Shown here: positions 21,463 through 33,518 of the stretch, piece by piece
Layout of the letters: every line of letters begins with the position of its first letter
How positions within the stretch are numbered: the first letter of the stretch is position 1
Assembly (NCBI GenBank): GCA_030068075.1
Contig: CM057843.1
Location: 14,774,001-14,838,000, forward strand
Origin: Paguma larvata
Lineage: Eukaryota; Chordata; Mammalia; Carnivora; Viverridae
Reading direction: 5' to 3'
Length of the DNA: 64,000 bases
Notes under the pieces: generated by a model
The model's database searches: none
Seen by the model: only the letters and a program-made list of their open reading frames with translations
Told to the model about the DNA's origin: nothing
Made by a program: the position numbers and the translations under genes

Positions 21463-21680
21463 GGGGCGCCTGGGTGGTTCGGTCAGTTAAGCAGCTGATT
21501 TTGGCTCGGGTCATGGTCTCGCAGTCCGTGGGTTTGAGCCCTGCGTCAGGCTCTGTGCTGACAGCTCAGAGCCTGGAGCCTGCTTCAGATTCTGAGTCTC
21601 CCTCTCTCTCTGCCTCTTCGCTGTTCACAAACTGTCTCTGTCTCTCAAAAAATGAATATATGTTAAAAAAAATTTTATAA
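21463..21680 (+). mobile_element. SINEC_Fc, full length
   Basis: Head GGGGCGCCTGGGTGGTTCGG, 'GGCTCTGTGCTGACAGCTCA' middle, CT-rich region and A-rich tail. Sits 70 bases before another copy in the same orientation. Confidence 0.93.
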
Positions 21681-21749
21681 AAAAAAGAATTAATTTCAAG
21701 ATATTCATTTAAATTCAGATTGAACAGCATCACTAAATATAAAAAATTA

Positions 21750-21963
21750 GGGGCGCCTGGGTGGCTCAGTTGGTTGAGCGGCCAACTTCAGCTCAGGTCA
21801 TGATCGCACAGTCTGTGAGTTCAAGCCCCACATCGGGCTCTGTGCTGACGGCTCAGAGCCTGGAGCCTGCTTCGGATTCTGTATCTCCCTCTCTCTCTGT
21901 CCTTCCCCTGCTCACGCTCTGTCTCTATGTCTCTCAAAAATAAAAAAACGTTAAAAAAAAAAA
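21750..21963 (+). mobile_element. SINEC_Fc, full length
   Basis: Head GGGGCGCCTGGGTGGCTCAG, near-consensus middle, and a tail AAAAATAAAAAAACGTTAAAA. Both sides carry AAAAAATTA-type target sequence. Confidence 0.94.
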
Positions 21964-22201
21964 GAAAAAATTAATTAAAAAATATATATATATATAAAAT
22001 TAATATTAAAGTCACCGAGACATAATCTTTGCAAGCTGGGAATGAAGTTTTATATTCACAATGAAAGTTCTTCCTGAACTTTCTTAAGACCAGATTCAGG
22101 TAACCACTAACACAGGAAAGAGGGCAAGAGCGACTCCTTCGGAGAGGAAGAGCCTAGCCATCAGCCAGGAGAGCACAGCCACTAAACATCCAGCTACTTA
22201 C

Positions 22202-22374
22202 CGCTGAAACCTTTCTTGTTGTTCTCTCTGTTTTCGAATTTCTGGAAACTGCTTTTCATAGTACTCCCTTGTTTTGCTTTCTTTAGCTTTTCTCCGGGGA
22301 TTATTTTCTATTCTGTCCACTTTTTTCTCCCATGCCTCCATGAGCTGGTCATAACGTTGGCAGATTTTTTGTTC
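22202..22374 (-). CDS. NCOR1: NCOR1 coding exon 10: charged helical region
   Basis: This exon has 173 bases (phase 0 in, phase 2 out) and 57 codons, near residues 305-361. It reads EQKICQRYDQLMEAWEKKVD, RIENNPRRKAKESKTREYYE and KQFPEIRKQREQQERFQ. It is rich in K, R and E, and human annotation gives coiled coil nearby (about residues 299-328). It belongs to the N-terminal region that in human contacts SIN3 and other repressors. The acceptor is TTAATAG ahead of 22374 with a weak pyrimidine tract, and the donor is CG|GTAAGT, splitting an arginine codon. Confidence 0.98.
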
Positions 22375-23159
22375 CTATTAAACACCCGCAGCAAATTAAT
22401 AATGAAACTAAACTCTGTCATTCTGACAAACCTAACACTTTAAAGTAAATGCTACTTCTTAAGGCTAAGTCAGGAGTACATTTGGCCTAGGACTCAACTG
22501 TGAATGAAAAGCTGTCCTCAGTCTGAAAGAGAGAGAGAAGAGCTCTGCTTCCTAGGAAAGTCAGCATACAGAGCACATTCGGCTGGACTGTCTTAGTTAG
22601 TGTTAAGACTAATACAAATTAATTACTTAAGGAGCTACTACGGGCAGCCGATCAGCTTTTATTATTTTCCCGATAACAAGGTAGGTCTTCGTTGTCAAAA
22701 AAAAAAAAAAAAAAAAAAAGGAAAATTAATTAATAGGAACATACAAATAGTTCATAATCCCAATCACCAATCATATTAGCATTTTGGTGCTTTCCTTCCA
22801 ATCTGTCAGAGAAAACACTCCCACTTTGACCCTTCCTCTGCTACTGGAGGTTTTGGTTGCCCGAAGGTTTTTGTTACTATAAATAATGCTACCTAGTACA
22901 CATTTTTGATAGCCTGGAAAAGGCAGAAGTTGGTCGTACTTTATAATAAAAACAAATGCAATGAACTATATGAAATCAAGAATCAATCCTTTTGGAGAAA
23001 TGAGTAATGTATGATCTCATTTTTTTAAATTGAGAAGAAGCCTCCGTTATGAGCACAAAACTGCGAACGTGTCTAACACACAGAGAGAAAAAGGTGTCGA
23101 AGGACTCGTGAAAAACCACGAACACTGGTCATCTCAAGAAAGTGGCACTAGAGAAGAGA
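22375..23159. other. Intron sequence with an A20 run
   Basis: Unrecognised apart from a pure A run at about 22700-22719, which could be the remnant tail of a retroposed element. Confidence 0.45.
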
Positions 23160-23815
23160 AGATTATCCTTCTCACACTCCACGCCACCCCCACACACTTT
23201 CCAATCGTTCTTTCCAAGTCCTGTACGTCCTGTGTACCCCTCACACTTTCTCCATGTCACCCGCTGGCCCCTCAGGCCGGGCCAACATCACCCCTCACCT
23301 CCATCAAAGTAAGAGCCTCCTCAAAGTCTCTCATGCATTCTTAATGGTGTAGCCAGATGCCAATTCTTAGAATACAAACCTGGACATGTCACTTCCTCAG
23401 TTCAAACACTGCACACATGCCCTGGGGATCTAACCCAAAGTCTCTTAGGTGGACCTCGGGTGCTGTGCAGCTCAGCCTGAACCTGCCCCACTCCCTCCAC
23501 CTCCCAGACCTTCACGTAAGCTACTCCCTGCGCCTGTTCAAATTTCCAGACTTTCTGGTTTTCCTGCAAACTCCCCCTTATGATTCACACATGGTGAATC
23601 GTCTGCCCCTCGTGCGCAGTCCCACAATCCTCTGTGTGTCCTATGCCACAGAGCGATCATGATCCTGTAATTCCCTGCTGACTTCTCTGCCTCCAGTTAT
23701 ACTGCAGGCTCCCTAAGGGTTAAAGCCATATGGCTCTCTTGCTCGCCTCTGTAGAATAAGACATGGGACAGAGTAAAAAGCCAACAGATATTTATTAAAC
23801 AAATCAGCGACACAG
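23160..23815 (+). mobile_element. L2 LINE 3' end
   Basis: Plus-strand text follows the L2 tail: 'CATGTCACTTCCTCAGTTC', 'GTCTCTTAGGTGGACC', 'CTGCCTCCAGTTATACTGCAGG' and 'AACAGATATTTATTAAACAAATC' at the end. Plus-strand frames of 101-104 codons here are relics. Confidence 0.6.
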
Positions 23816-23998
23816 AGACATTATAGCTACTGTCAAGTCCAAAACCTCCATGCTTCTGGGTTTGCGTCGCCAGACAGCGAATTTAGCAATTACCACAATT
23901 ACGACAAAATTACTGGAAGGAAAGAAATACTTGAGCTAGTTTCTTAGTTAATATCTGTATGATTTTGGCCGAAAAGAGAAAACAAAACAACAGCAATT

Positions 23999-24403
23999 TC
24001 AGATAGTATCTGAGGGACCAGACTGGCAAATTACATGAGAAGTTGTAGATCGAGTAAAAGCTGCTGCTGACTCTTGAGCTTCCAAGTCATTAAACTGCCA
24101 TGTCATTAAATATGATGCACGCGGTTCATTTCTGATGTGAATTAAAGAACATCGCCTATTTGCTGAGCAACTGAATTTCAATGAGTCGAGCTTGTCTAGT
24201 TTGAGTATGAACACATTTGCAACGTAGTACACTGGCATTGCATTTTCTGTAACTTCGTTTCCATGAAGATCATAACCACCAAACTTCTGGACTGCGAGAG
24301 TCGTATAATAAATATGAAAAAGTGTCTGAATTTCAAAAGGCTGAACTTTAGCTGACCCCGTTCCTAGTAAGAACGAACAGTAATGTCTACTTAGCATGAC
24401 CAT
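23999..24403 (-). other. Unassigned 134-codon open frame
   Basis: An uninterrupted minus-strand frame beginning with ATG at 24403 and ending at a TGA near 23999. The product includes FEIQTLFHIYYTTLAVQKFG, GNEVTENAMPVYYV and SHVICQSGPSDTI; I do not recognise a domain, signal peptide or membrane segment. It lies in the intron between exons 10 and 9, on the same strand as NCOR1, and has no obvious splice link to it. It could be a chance frame, an old unannotated transposon piece or a retrocopy fragment. I do not claim it is a gene. Confidence 0.3.
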
Positions 24404-24732
24404 AACTTACCCACGTTTGTTTGAGGGTTTAAGAGACTAAATGTAGAAGATCCTAGTTCTTTCATTTTCTTTTTTAACTACTCACCATTTTCTTTATTTT
24501 GACTAGATGAAAATGTTATACACAGGTGGCCAAAGAAATTAATTTGATAATGACATTAAATGTCAACTGCTGCTAGGATTACATTTGTATTTAAGTTCTA
24601 CCCAGAGTTCCTTTCTACAACAGCACCTCCTCTCTCATCAAGAGCCATCCTCACTAATAAAGGGAAAGCAAATGCCTAAATGAGCATGAATGGGAAAGTT
24701 GTACAAATTTCAGTGAAAGGATAGGACCTCAC

Positions 24733-24799
24733 CCTTTGTTTTCTTGCATGATTTCTTCTTTTAAAAAATAAAATGAGTTTTTTCCTCATCACCTGGTTT
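24733..24799 (-). CDS. NCOR1: NCOR1 coding exon 9
   Basis: This exon has 67 bases (phase 2 in, phase 0 out) and is too short to stand out as an open frame. The first A completes a threonine codon begun in exon 8, then 22 codons read NQVMRKKLILFFKRRNHARK and QR (near residues 283-304). The very basic FFKRRNHARKQR segment is conserved in NCOR1 and NCOR2. The acceptor is TTCTCTTCTAG ahead of 24799 and the donor is AGG|GTGAGG. The reading frame and splice phases on both sides fit exactly, which confirms the assignment. Confidence 0.97.
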
Positions 24800-27239
24800 C
24801 TAGAAGAGAAAAATACGGTTGTATGACATTAAGAAAAAGCACAATTTAATAATGCGCTCACTTTTTTTTTTTTCAGAGACACTGAAAAACAAGCAAGATC
24901 ACTTAGGAATATCTGATGTAATCAAAGTTAATCTTAATTTTTTTCGCCCTGCAAAATAAGACTTTTGCAATAATTAGAACTGACTAAAATTCCTCCCACC
25001 CTACAGCAAGATTTGATACAAATAGTTCATTTTAAATTATGACACCCAAGTATAAAGCAAACATTTTCAAGTTATAATTACACAGTTACTGATTCTTCTT
25101 AAGAACTCTGGTGATACAAGCGTCTCTGTGGGCTCTTGGAGGAGGGGAGGTAGAGGAGGGGGAGAAGCTTTTAAAGTTACCTCCCTGCCCCAGGTATGGT
25201 GCTGATCTCCCCTCTAGGAGAACGTACACCCGCAAAGAGAGAGGGGACTTCTGCTTTACACAGAAGATTTTCTTCAGTCACAGAAACGATACGATCCACT
25301 CTAAGAAGTCATGGAGGGCAACGGAACAAGACAGGAAGACTTCTCTTGCGTCTTAATGGAACAGTTACACTTTTTAAATATGAAGCATTGTGATCTTCAA
25401 AAACAATGACATGCAGGTTCAAATATAAATATTTATACCCCACCTACTTCCAGAAAGGATTTCAAGCTGATTATTCAAATATAAATACAAAGCCAAGGCA
25501 AGTAGAAGTAATTTTTTGGGTTATCTGCCACTCGGGACTAACAGTGACACTGGCTCCACTCAAATTAGCATGGACAGTCAGGAGCTGGCTATATGGAAAA
25601 GTAGCCAAGACATGAAAAGAATTATTAAAAGGTATATTTGCTATTTCATACAAAGCAAATGACGGCGACGAGAGAAGAGCTACCACACGATTCATATGGG
25701 TGCATGCAGCTGAGGAGACGATTATCGCAGAAGCTGACGTACAGGGGACACGCTACCATCAATTCAGTTTGCTCTCATTTTAATTATGTGCTACTCAAAA
25801 GCAAATGACAATCGATAAATATAATTTAAAAGGTTTCCTAGGATTTAAGTGAAGAAGTCAGCCGGTCAGTAACCCATCCCAAGACAGTGTGCTAGGCACT
25901 GTAGTGCGGCAATGTAGACAACATGAAATCGATCAGACAGAGCTGGTCTCCAGCTAATACTAGCGGGGAAAAGACAGAACACAAACATAACTGAAGCTCT
26001 GGGGGGAGGGGAAGGAATCATTGACAGTAGCCAACTAGATTTTATCTGCTACTCTCCTTTCAAAAAAGTGTTAAGACAGCTAAACAGTCCAAAATAAGGT
26101 ATATTTTATGAGTTTTGCCTAAACCTACTCCTAAGGGTTGTCAAGACCACAGTAGCATCTCACAGAAAAATTCTAAGTTATATGACTATTATAAACCACT
26201 TAACAAGTTAAAATTATTCAAATTTCAATTGTTTTCATGCATACTACCATGCAAATTATATTTGCCACCAATTCTGCAAAGTAGTCAACTATTGCACATA
26301 CTCTCAGTAAGAAATGTTTTAAAAGAAAAAAATATAGATGATATATAAATAGCAATGCGCTCATCAGTTACTGTACTAGTAGATAATTAAAATGTTCTGA
26401 TTATTATTCTTAATAAAACATAAAGTAGAAATATCACATTTTTGTTACAAACTAAGAATCATTCACCTCAATTCTCTTAAAGTATGATAATTAAAAAAAA
26501 AAAAAGATACCTATCTAGCTTCCTCTCTTACTTTGATCAGATCGAGAAATTAGGTTTTCTTTGCACTTATGCTCTTATTCCAGAATCCATCCAGAAAGGC
26601 CTGGTATCTAGGATGAGCAAGGCTAAGCAAACTACATTGTGGAGCAGTCTCCTCACCCACGTGAGGTGACAGAGCGCTTCCAAGGCACCAGGACATTAAA
26701 TGGCAGAAGGGTCTACAAATACCGTCATTAGCAAGAGTCATGGAAGGGATTTCCCTAGAATAGGATTTTGAATAATGATAAAATGATCCGTGGCACTTCT
26801 ACTTTGCAATGGCAGATGTGGCTTGGTGGGGGACGGTGTCATCACTAGTCTTAAATGAAAAAGCTTCATTATCTTACTTCATCATGCGCCTTGCAGGTAC
26901 TCCACTGAAAAAAAGACAAAACAGGAGGCAAAAAATTCAAGCCTCAAGGTAAGCCATTTCAATGTTAAGTATTCACCTTTTTTTTACTAGCAGATCATAA
27001 AACCAGCTAGTTTTATGCAATAATTTATTTCAATTTTTGGCCTCGGAAACTCAAAGCTGTTACCCCAACCCCCAAGAAGCCAGAGGAAGATAACATATAG
27101 TAAAACGACAGCAAATTACACAAATCTAAAACACACCTACACTATATCATAATAATATGTCAGCAGATAACATAAAAATGATCTCTTTATAGAATATATG
27201 GTCTTTAAGTGAAGAACTCCAAAGATGATAAATACTTAC
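24800..27239. other. Intron between exons 9 and 8, mostly unrecognised
   Basis: About 2.4 kb, AT-rich. A MIR-like piece (GTGTGCTAGGCACTG) sits near 25887. Frames of 60-81 codons here carry no domain. Confidence 0.5.
25875..25950 (+). mobile_element. Possible MIR fragment
   Basis: 'AGTGTGCTAGGCACTGTAGTG' and the following 'AATGTAGACAACATG' resemble the MIR/L2-tail block; short and diverged. Confidence 0.4.
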
Positions 27240-27292
27240 GTCTTGATGTTCTCATGATACACCTTGGTATCTGATGGCTGGTTATAGAGTGG
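27240..27292 (-). CDS. NCOR1: NCOR1 coding exon 8
   Basis: This exon has 53 bases (phase 0 in, phase 2 out): 17 codons reading PLYNQPSDTKVYHENIK plus AC of a threonine codon (near residues 265-281). It continues the RD1 region that in human NCOR1 contacts GPS2, TBL1 and SIN3. The acceptor is TTTTTTAG ahead of 27292 and the donor is AC|GTAAGT, a strong consensus site. Confidence 0.97.
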
Positions 27293-27819
27293 CTAAAAAA
27301 TAAATCAAATATTTACATATAAAATGTTGTACACATGTCTATGAAAATACAAAGACACAACGTATATTTTAAGGTAATCCCTAGGCGAAGTACTCATGGG
27401 TCTACACAATACATGCCCTACCGAAGCCTCCAGATTTTCAGGTTCCCTAAACAAGTCTCTTTACCCAATCTCCTATTAATGGGACTACTGTAAAAATGTT
27501 TACAAATCCCCTGGAGCCCACAGGAAATACATTTATTCACAGATTCTGAATCTCAAAGGCAAAGAAGAACATACGTCCAAAGAGCTTTCTATTTCTGTTC
27601 TCTCTCTTCCCGCTTTCACCTGGTGCGATTAAATGGCTCTTCAGGGGAGGGGGAGGAGGGGGGAAGCCCAGGATAATACTTCTACAAAGATAACCAAGTT
27701 TGTACGGGATTATTTTCAATGTAATAATCATCCCCCTCATTCCAAAGTAGACTGTATCCTATCTTATCCCAAGAAAAATTACTATAAAAAAGCACTCGAT
27801 GTGAAAAAAGAAACTTCTT
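27293..27819. other. Intron between exons 8 and 7, SINE-free part
   Basis: AT-rich, with a short G-rich stretch (GGGGAGGGGGAGGAGGGGGG) at about 27645. Confidence 0.4.
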
Positions 27820-28046
27820 GAGGCGCCGGGGCGGGGGGGGGGTGGGGGGGGGCAGTCAGTTAGGCATCCAACTTCGGCTCAGGTCATGATCTCGAGATTC
27901 TTGAGTTCAAGCCCCGTGTTGGGCTCTGTGCTGACAGTTCAGAGGCTGGAGCCTGCTTCAGATTCTGTGTCTCCCTCTCTCTGTCCCTCCCCACTCACAC
28001 GTGCTCTCTCGCTCTCTCTCTCACAAACAAACATAAAAAAAAAAAA
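27820..28046 (+). mobile_element. SINEC_Fc inserted at the exon 7 splice donor
   Basis: A plus-strand felid SINE (antisense to NCOR1) with a damaged, G-rich head (GAGGCGCCGGGGCGGGG) and a normal body: 'TTCGGCTCAGGTCATGATCT', B box, CT-rich region and A-rich tail. Its target duplication, AAAAGAAACTTCTT on the left and AAAAGAAATTTCTT on the right (about 28042-28055), reaches to intron position +4 of the exon 7 donor (GTAAGAAAT read on the minus strand). Confidence 0.92.
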
Positions 28047-28058
28047 GAAATTTCTTAC

Positions 28059-28115
28059 CAGTTCCACTTTTGGGCCAAGACCTTCAAATATTTTATGAGC
28101 TTCTTCTGCTTTTTT
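28059..28115 (-). CDS. NCOR1: NCOR1 coding exon 7
   Basis: A short exon of 57 bases, phase 0 at both ends, 19 codons: KKAEEAHKIFEGLGPKVEL (near residues 246-264). It lies in repression domain 1, overlapping or next to the human SIN3-interaction region. The acceptor is TTATCTGTAG ahead of 28115 and the donor is CTG|GTAAGA. The first 3 intron bases are original; from +4 on the sequence is part of a SINE target duplication. Skipping would remove 19 residues without a frameshift. Confidence 0.97.
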
Positions 28116-29247
28116 CTACAGATAAAGACATCATTACATTATACAATTAAAATTGTATTACCTCAGTGCGAAATCACTACCAATTTAATATTTTCCATTG
28201 TTAGCTCCCATCCTGATTTACTTTCTCTGAGACTACTCTGGAGTTGAACTTATCTGTATTTCCAAAATTCTTGCCACCTGATTGGCTGAAATATTCTATT
28301 TTCATACCTTCCTCACCAAATTCAATCAATGCTTCACATTTGTACTAAAAGTAATACCTAGAGATTTGTTAAGTTCTTAACAGCAAACAGATCTCAAGAT
28401 TCTAGGGAGAGGGAACACAGATTCATTATTAGATATGAGTCCCCTCAACACTTTGACTCATAATGTCGTTAATAAAAAAATTTTTTAACATAAAATACCA
28501 TAAAGTCACCAGTTTCTACTGGTGTAAGCTAAACTGATCTCTTGGAAGAAAAACTTATAATGAGCTTATATTCTAGTTATAAGAAAACCTTCGTAATAAC
28601 TGAACAGAGGAAACGACTAGTTTGAATTACTCAAGTGTTCAGTAGTAAATAAATAAATGCTGAATTACGTATTTTTTTTTAATTATGTCATTTTGTACAG
28701 TCTGCTTTCAAAAGTAAACTGATCGACACCAATGTGCTGGCTAGCAGAAAGCATCCTTGAAGGGACAGATGAAATATAACGAATGTGATGCCGAGGATGT
28801 TTAAACGGGAATCGTAGGACTACCGACTGTGTCCGTGGGTCTCCAATCCCTCTCGCTGCCAACACATTCCGGCTGCTAACAATGGCTCCCTGTCAGCTGC
28901 CCAGACCCCCACCGCGAGGCATTTGCTGCTGGGAGACTCTCCAGGGCTTCCGACAGGGCACACAAGTGGGAATGACATTCATCGGTATTTCCCAAGTGGA
29001 AAGATGTGCCTTAAAATAAATTCTCTCCTCTTCATCTCATTTATCAATCAGAATCAAATGTTTATTTCGTATATAATGTGAAAAGAACTAGTGCAGGAAG
29101 CACAAAACAGCGTAATGCAACTTTCCAAACTTCGGGAAACTGAAAAGGTTATTAGGATGAAAAATAAATATATCAAAAGTGTCAAATATAAAATTCCATT
29201 AAATTTGCATAGCAGATCCTATTTCTATAGACAGTTTTAAGGGAGGA
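28116..29247. other. Intron between exons 7 and 6, unrecognised part
   Basis: AT-rich with no element identified. Reading inward, a 60-codon minus-strand frame at 28683-28865 shows no domain. Confidence 0.4.
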
Positions 29248-29450
29248 TTTGTCAGTCTTGGCCTTATTAACATTTTGGGCCAGACACATGTTCTGGGGAC
29301 TGTCCCTATGCATTGTGGGATATTTAGCAGTACCCCACTAGATGCCGGTAGCAGCTGTGTCTATCCTCCAAGGTGTAACAACCACAACAGCCTCCAGTTG
29401 AGAACAAAGCCCTGTTCTAAGGTAACTGTCACACTAACTCAAGGAGTCAA
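29248..29450 (-). mobile_element. hAT-Charlie DNA transposon remnant (MER20-like)
   Basis: 'CATTTTGGGCCAGACACATG', 'GCATTGTGGGATATTTAGCAG', 'CCCACTAGATGCCGGTAGCA' and 'CAGCCTCCAGTTGAGAA' follow the MER20 consensus read from its 3' end. The family name is from memory. Confidence 0.6.
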
Positions 29451-29592
29451 AATGTAATTATCACGAAATTGAAATTTATTAGCTTTAAGCATATATTAAA
29501 TAGCATGCAAATAACATCATCATAGATGATGAACTTGGAAATTTAGTTGCACCCACAACTTTCTCCAGACCCAACACTCACAGTTTTTAAAT

Positions 29593-29711
29593 TTGCTTTT
29601 TTAAATTTATTAACTTACTTTTAGTAACCTCTACACGTAACATGGGGCTCAAACATGTGACCACGAGATCAAGAGCCACGTGCTCTACTGACTGAGCCGT
29701 CCAGGAGCCCC
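29593..29711 (-). mobile_element. Older carnivore tRNA-type SINE, reverse orientation, short
   Basis: On the minus strand: GGGGCTCCTGGACGGCTCAG head ending at 29711, 'TAGAGCACGTGGCTCTTGAT', 'CATGTTTGAGCCCCATGT' B-box region, then AATTAATAAATTT-type tail. It lacks the CT-rich part of the young felid form. Confidence 0.78.
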
Positions 29712-31025
29712 TTAACTTCGCTTTCTCAAGGCACTCTGTATCAGAGTCTACACCAAGAACAGGCAAGCTACGTGGAACTGTACACGAACGACACTGAGAG
29801 ACAAGGGAGTAAAATCATACTCTGGCGAATGCTGGTATCCTATTACGTGAAAGCACTTACCTTTCCAGAGCTCATTTTAAACGCTGGTGTTTAAGATGTT
29901 TGCAGGCCCCAAGATTTAGGTTTTGCAAAGTTTTATTAAATATTTGACTTCATGTTGGCTTAGCTGCTAAGAATATATTAACCTATCAAGTTTGGCAGAC
30001 AAACATTTTCATTTAAAACCCTCACATTCCCATATTGTAATTTTTAGTGTAAGTCTATAGACAGAAGTACTTAATTCCTCAAACATGCTGACGTGTTCTG
30101 TGTGCCAGGCGCTTGCTAGACACCAAGGAAACAACAAAAGTAGGACGATAACAGGTCCTGAAAAGCCTCAGAGGGAAGACGACGCTTGGCCAGAGTCTCG
30201 AAGTCCGAGCGCACTCAGACAACAAAGACGAGCTCCCGGAATGCTGCAGGCAGGCACGTCCTGGTTTAAAGGTATTAACAACTTCAAGGGACCTTTCCAA
30301 CCTATTCTGATAGGACGGCTTTAAGAAAGGAGGACCGGGCCCACGGCCAGGCACTGATAAAAAGTTTGGGCTATTCTGCAGGAAGTGGGAAGTAACCAAA
30401 AGATTTCATTTGGAGAATCACCTATGAGGACTCGAATATAAAGGTCTGGTTAGAAAGAAAAAAGACTGAAGGAAGGAAAATTCACTATGTGTGTGATGAG
30501 GGCTAAAATAAGCTATTGTCAAAGGAGGAAGGAGAAACAATTGACAAGACACTTTTTAGGAGGTGGAAAGGTGCTCATGGTTAGGTAACTGAATCTGCAG
30601 CGTGGCCGAGAGAGGGAAACAGGGACTTCCCAGGACACAGGCCTGAGCGACCAGAGGCTGCTGGCAGGGAGGAGTATACTTTCTACCCTCGACCTCTTTC
30701 TTTCATCTGCTGTCACTTTAACTTGCAAATCACGCGATCAAAATATAAACAAGCTGTTTTTGAAAACTATACTCCACACACACCCTTCTCTATACATATT
30801 ATAATTCTGAAATTAGAGCATTTATAAATATTTTTGGATCCTACAACTGGGGAGGGTAACAGCAAATTGAACTGTTACAAACAGTCCAGGAGAAGAGTCT
30901 GTTTAGAGACTAAATAAATCTCAGTCTAAAGTTTAAATACGATGCAAGACAATTTTTCTCTCAGGAAACCAACTTTCAAATTAAACAGTCACTTTTGGGT
31001 AGTTTTCTTCCTCCCGCTAACTTTC
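29712..31025. other. Intron sequence, mostly unrecognised
   Basis: Includes a possible MIR piece near 30085-30140 ('TGTGTGCCAGGCGCTTGCTA'). Overlapping 79- and 106-codon frames at 30079-30399 on opposite strands have no recognisable domain. Confidence 0.4.
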
Positions 31026-31254
31026 TTTTTTTCTTTTTTTTTTTAAATATTTTTAATGTTTATTTAAACTTGAGAGAGAAAGAAACAGAGTGCAAGCAAG
31101 GGAGGGCCAGAGAAAGAGGGAGACAGAATCCGAAGCAGGCTCCAGGCTCTGAGCTGTCAGCACAGAGCTCGATGCGGGGCTCGAACCCACAAACTTCGAG
31201 ATCATGACCTGAGCCAAAGTCGGACAGTTAACCGACTGAGCCACACAGGCGCCC
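31026..31254 (-). mobile_element. SINEC_Fc, reverse orientation, full length
   Basis: Minus-strand head GGGGGCGCCTGTGTGGCTCAG near 31254, complete body and T-rich tail at 31026-31065. Flanks CCTCCCGCTAACTTTCT and CCTCCCACTAACTTTCT are the target duplication with one mismatch. Confidence 0.95.
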
Positions 31255-33518
31255 CCCTCCCACTAACTTTCTAAGGAAACCAAAGAGGCTTCTAATACAA
31301 GATAATGGCCCCCATCTCTTAAGCCACATGGGGCTTAATTCCCAAACAGTGGAGGTTGCTGCCACAAAACGGAGAAGAGAGGAATGTCCTCTTGCCCTCA
31401 CCCATATCACCTTTCCTCTGGTGTCAAAACAGAGAAGGTCATTCATTAAAGAAAGCTAAAAAGGCCGCGAAGGCCTTACACAAGGCAGCATGGCGGGAAG
31501 GCCATGAGAAAGCCTGGGCTCCGGGCCCAGCCGCGCTCTCGTGGCTTCCCCTCCAGGAACCCCTGTTCCAAATCCACCGCCGCTGCAAACTAGTAGCAGG
31601 GCAATCAGAAAGAAGCGATTTGTAAAAAGAGGATTTCCACAGTTACTATGAGTGAAAAAGAACCTTCGCTCACTACAAGTCCTATACTAAGATCTCAAGT
31701 TTGGTTGTTCTGTTCTTCCCGGAATGCACAACGAATCTGAATACACAGATGCTACCGGGGGAAGCAGAGGTCTGAAAGTTTTCAGCTTTGTCACCAGGCA
31801 TCAAGAAACATTCACCGCACAAAGTCAGGAAAGCGTGAATATATATATCTATATATCTATATGGAGAGAGAGAGCGAGCGAGCAAGCGCACAAGGTAAAC
31901 TCTCCAACAGATCTTGTTCGATAGTATTCGGTCCTCGCAGCCTAGTCAGGCAATCAGAGAATTCCCTAGCAATGACAAGGCTAGTTAAGAAATTCAATCA
32001 ATTAATACATATCAATTTAATTCAATTTCTTTGAAAGCTGACTTACGCTAAGAAGTCAGCGTTTTATTTTCCAAGATTCTTTTCCATGGTGACCTCCAAT
32101 CCCTATTTACTGTATCTCTGAGGTCATGAGCTGGCCATGAAGCCCGTCGGGCCACAAAAGTGTTTTATTGTTATACAGAGCATTCTTTAAAAAGCAGGAG
32201 ATTCCACATAAAACGCCACGTTCTCGGCTTTCCTTAAACAAGGGAGCACCTGTCAACCTTGGGCCACGTCTCTGCTTGACCAGAGTCACTGCCCCTTCAG
32301 GTAAATCACGAGGCTGCCCTTGTCACTCACTTCACTGACTGCCGTTCGTCCTCTTGGATAGATATTTAAAGAGACCTTCAAGGAGATGGCTCTGTCTATT
32401 CGATAAACTGGACTAATTTTGAAGCCAGCCAAGAAAATAGTATCAATCGCCCATGTTTTTACCTGCTTGTGACACTTAACCATTATCCTAAGTATTATAC
32501 ATCTGATGACTTTCAGGGACCTACCTAGTACACACACATACGTGTATACCTGAGTCTAAGATCATTCTTATAACTGTTTATGTAACAATTCACAGTTGCC
32601 CTTCTTAAGGCCGATTTCTTTTAGGGCCTGGGCTGTCATAAAGGTACAGGCTGCCCGTGTAAAACGTACTGTCCTGATGACTCCAGTCGCTATAAAGTAT
32701 ACCAGTTGAAACAACAATCTCGACTTCAACCTCATGGTCATCGTTAGCTAACGAGCCCATTCTCTCCCCTACTTAAAGTATATTCTTTTTCAGACTGGAA
32801 ACTCCTGGAAGCTCAGTGTTAAGCAGCTCTGTTGGAAAGTTTGCTTTATATTAAGGTGAACTCACTTCCAATTTAACTGCTAGTTTTCTGGGCTGGATTC
32901 CAGCCAAAAACTAAGTTCAACATCACAAAAGTACTTGTAGAATTGAGGCCTGGCTTTCCTAAATCAATGAATACTTTTAATTATGAATGTGAAAGAAGAA
33001 ATTGTTTTAAAATAGCAAAGTCTACCTAGAAGTCAATGGGCCTCACACCTTATAACTAAGATTCGAACTACGGCCCAGCTATCAACTCTAAAGCTGATAA
33101 AGCACATTATTTCTGCGTCCGATGACCCATCTCTAATAGGACGTGTCAGAATCTGGCATCAAGTGAACCTTATAAAGTGAGAAACTACAGAATAATGCTT
33201 GTTTTGCATTACGTGCTACAACTTGCTAGCCGATTTTATGTGATAGGAAAGAGACTTAGTTGATAAAATTATATTCTCATTAATATTTATGCAATATAAT
33301 ATACAAATGAAAGATTAATTTAAGACACAGCTATCAACTTTTCTTCGATCTATAAGGAAAAAAACATCAAGCTTTAGTCAAAGTTTAAGAACATTAAAAA
33401 TTACGGCAGAAATCAGGTTTTAATACAATTAACATTACCAGAGAACACAATGACAATTTTACAAGGCATAGTCAAGCGCTTTTGAAGGCCTGTGCCATAA
33501 GAAATGGCATGAGCTTAC
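31255..33518. other. Intron sequence, nothing recognised
   Basis: About 2.3 kb. A short AT/GA simple stretch lies at 31838-31885. Frames of 66-89 codons show no domains or splice context. Nothing else identified. Confidence 0.4.
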
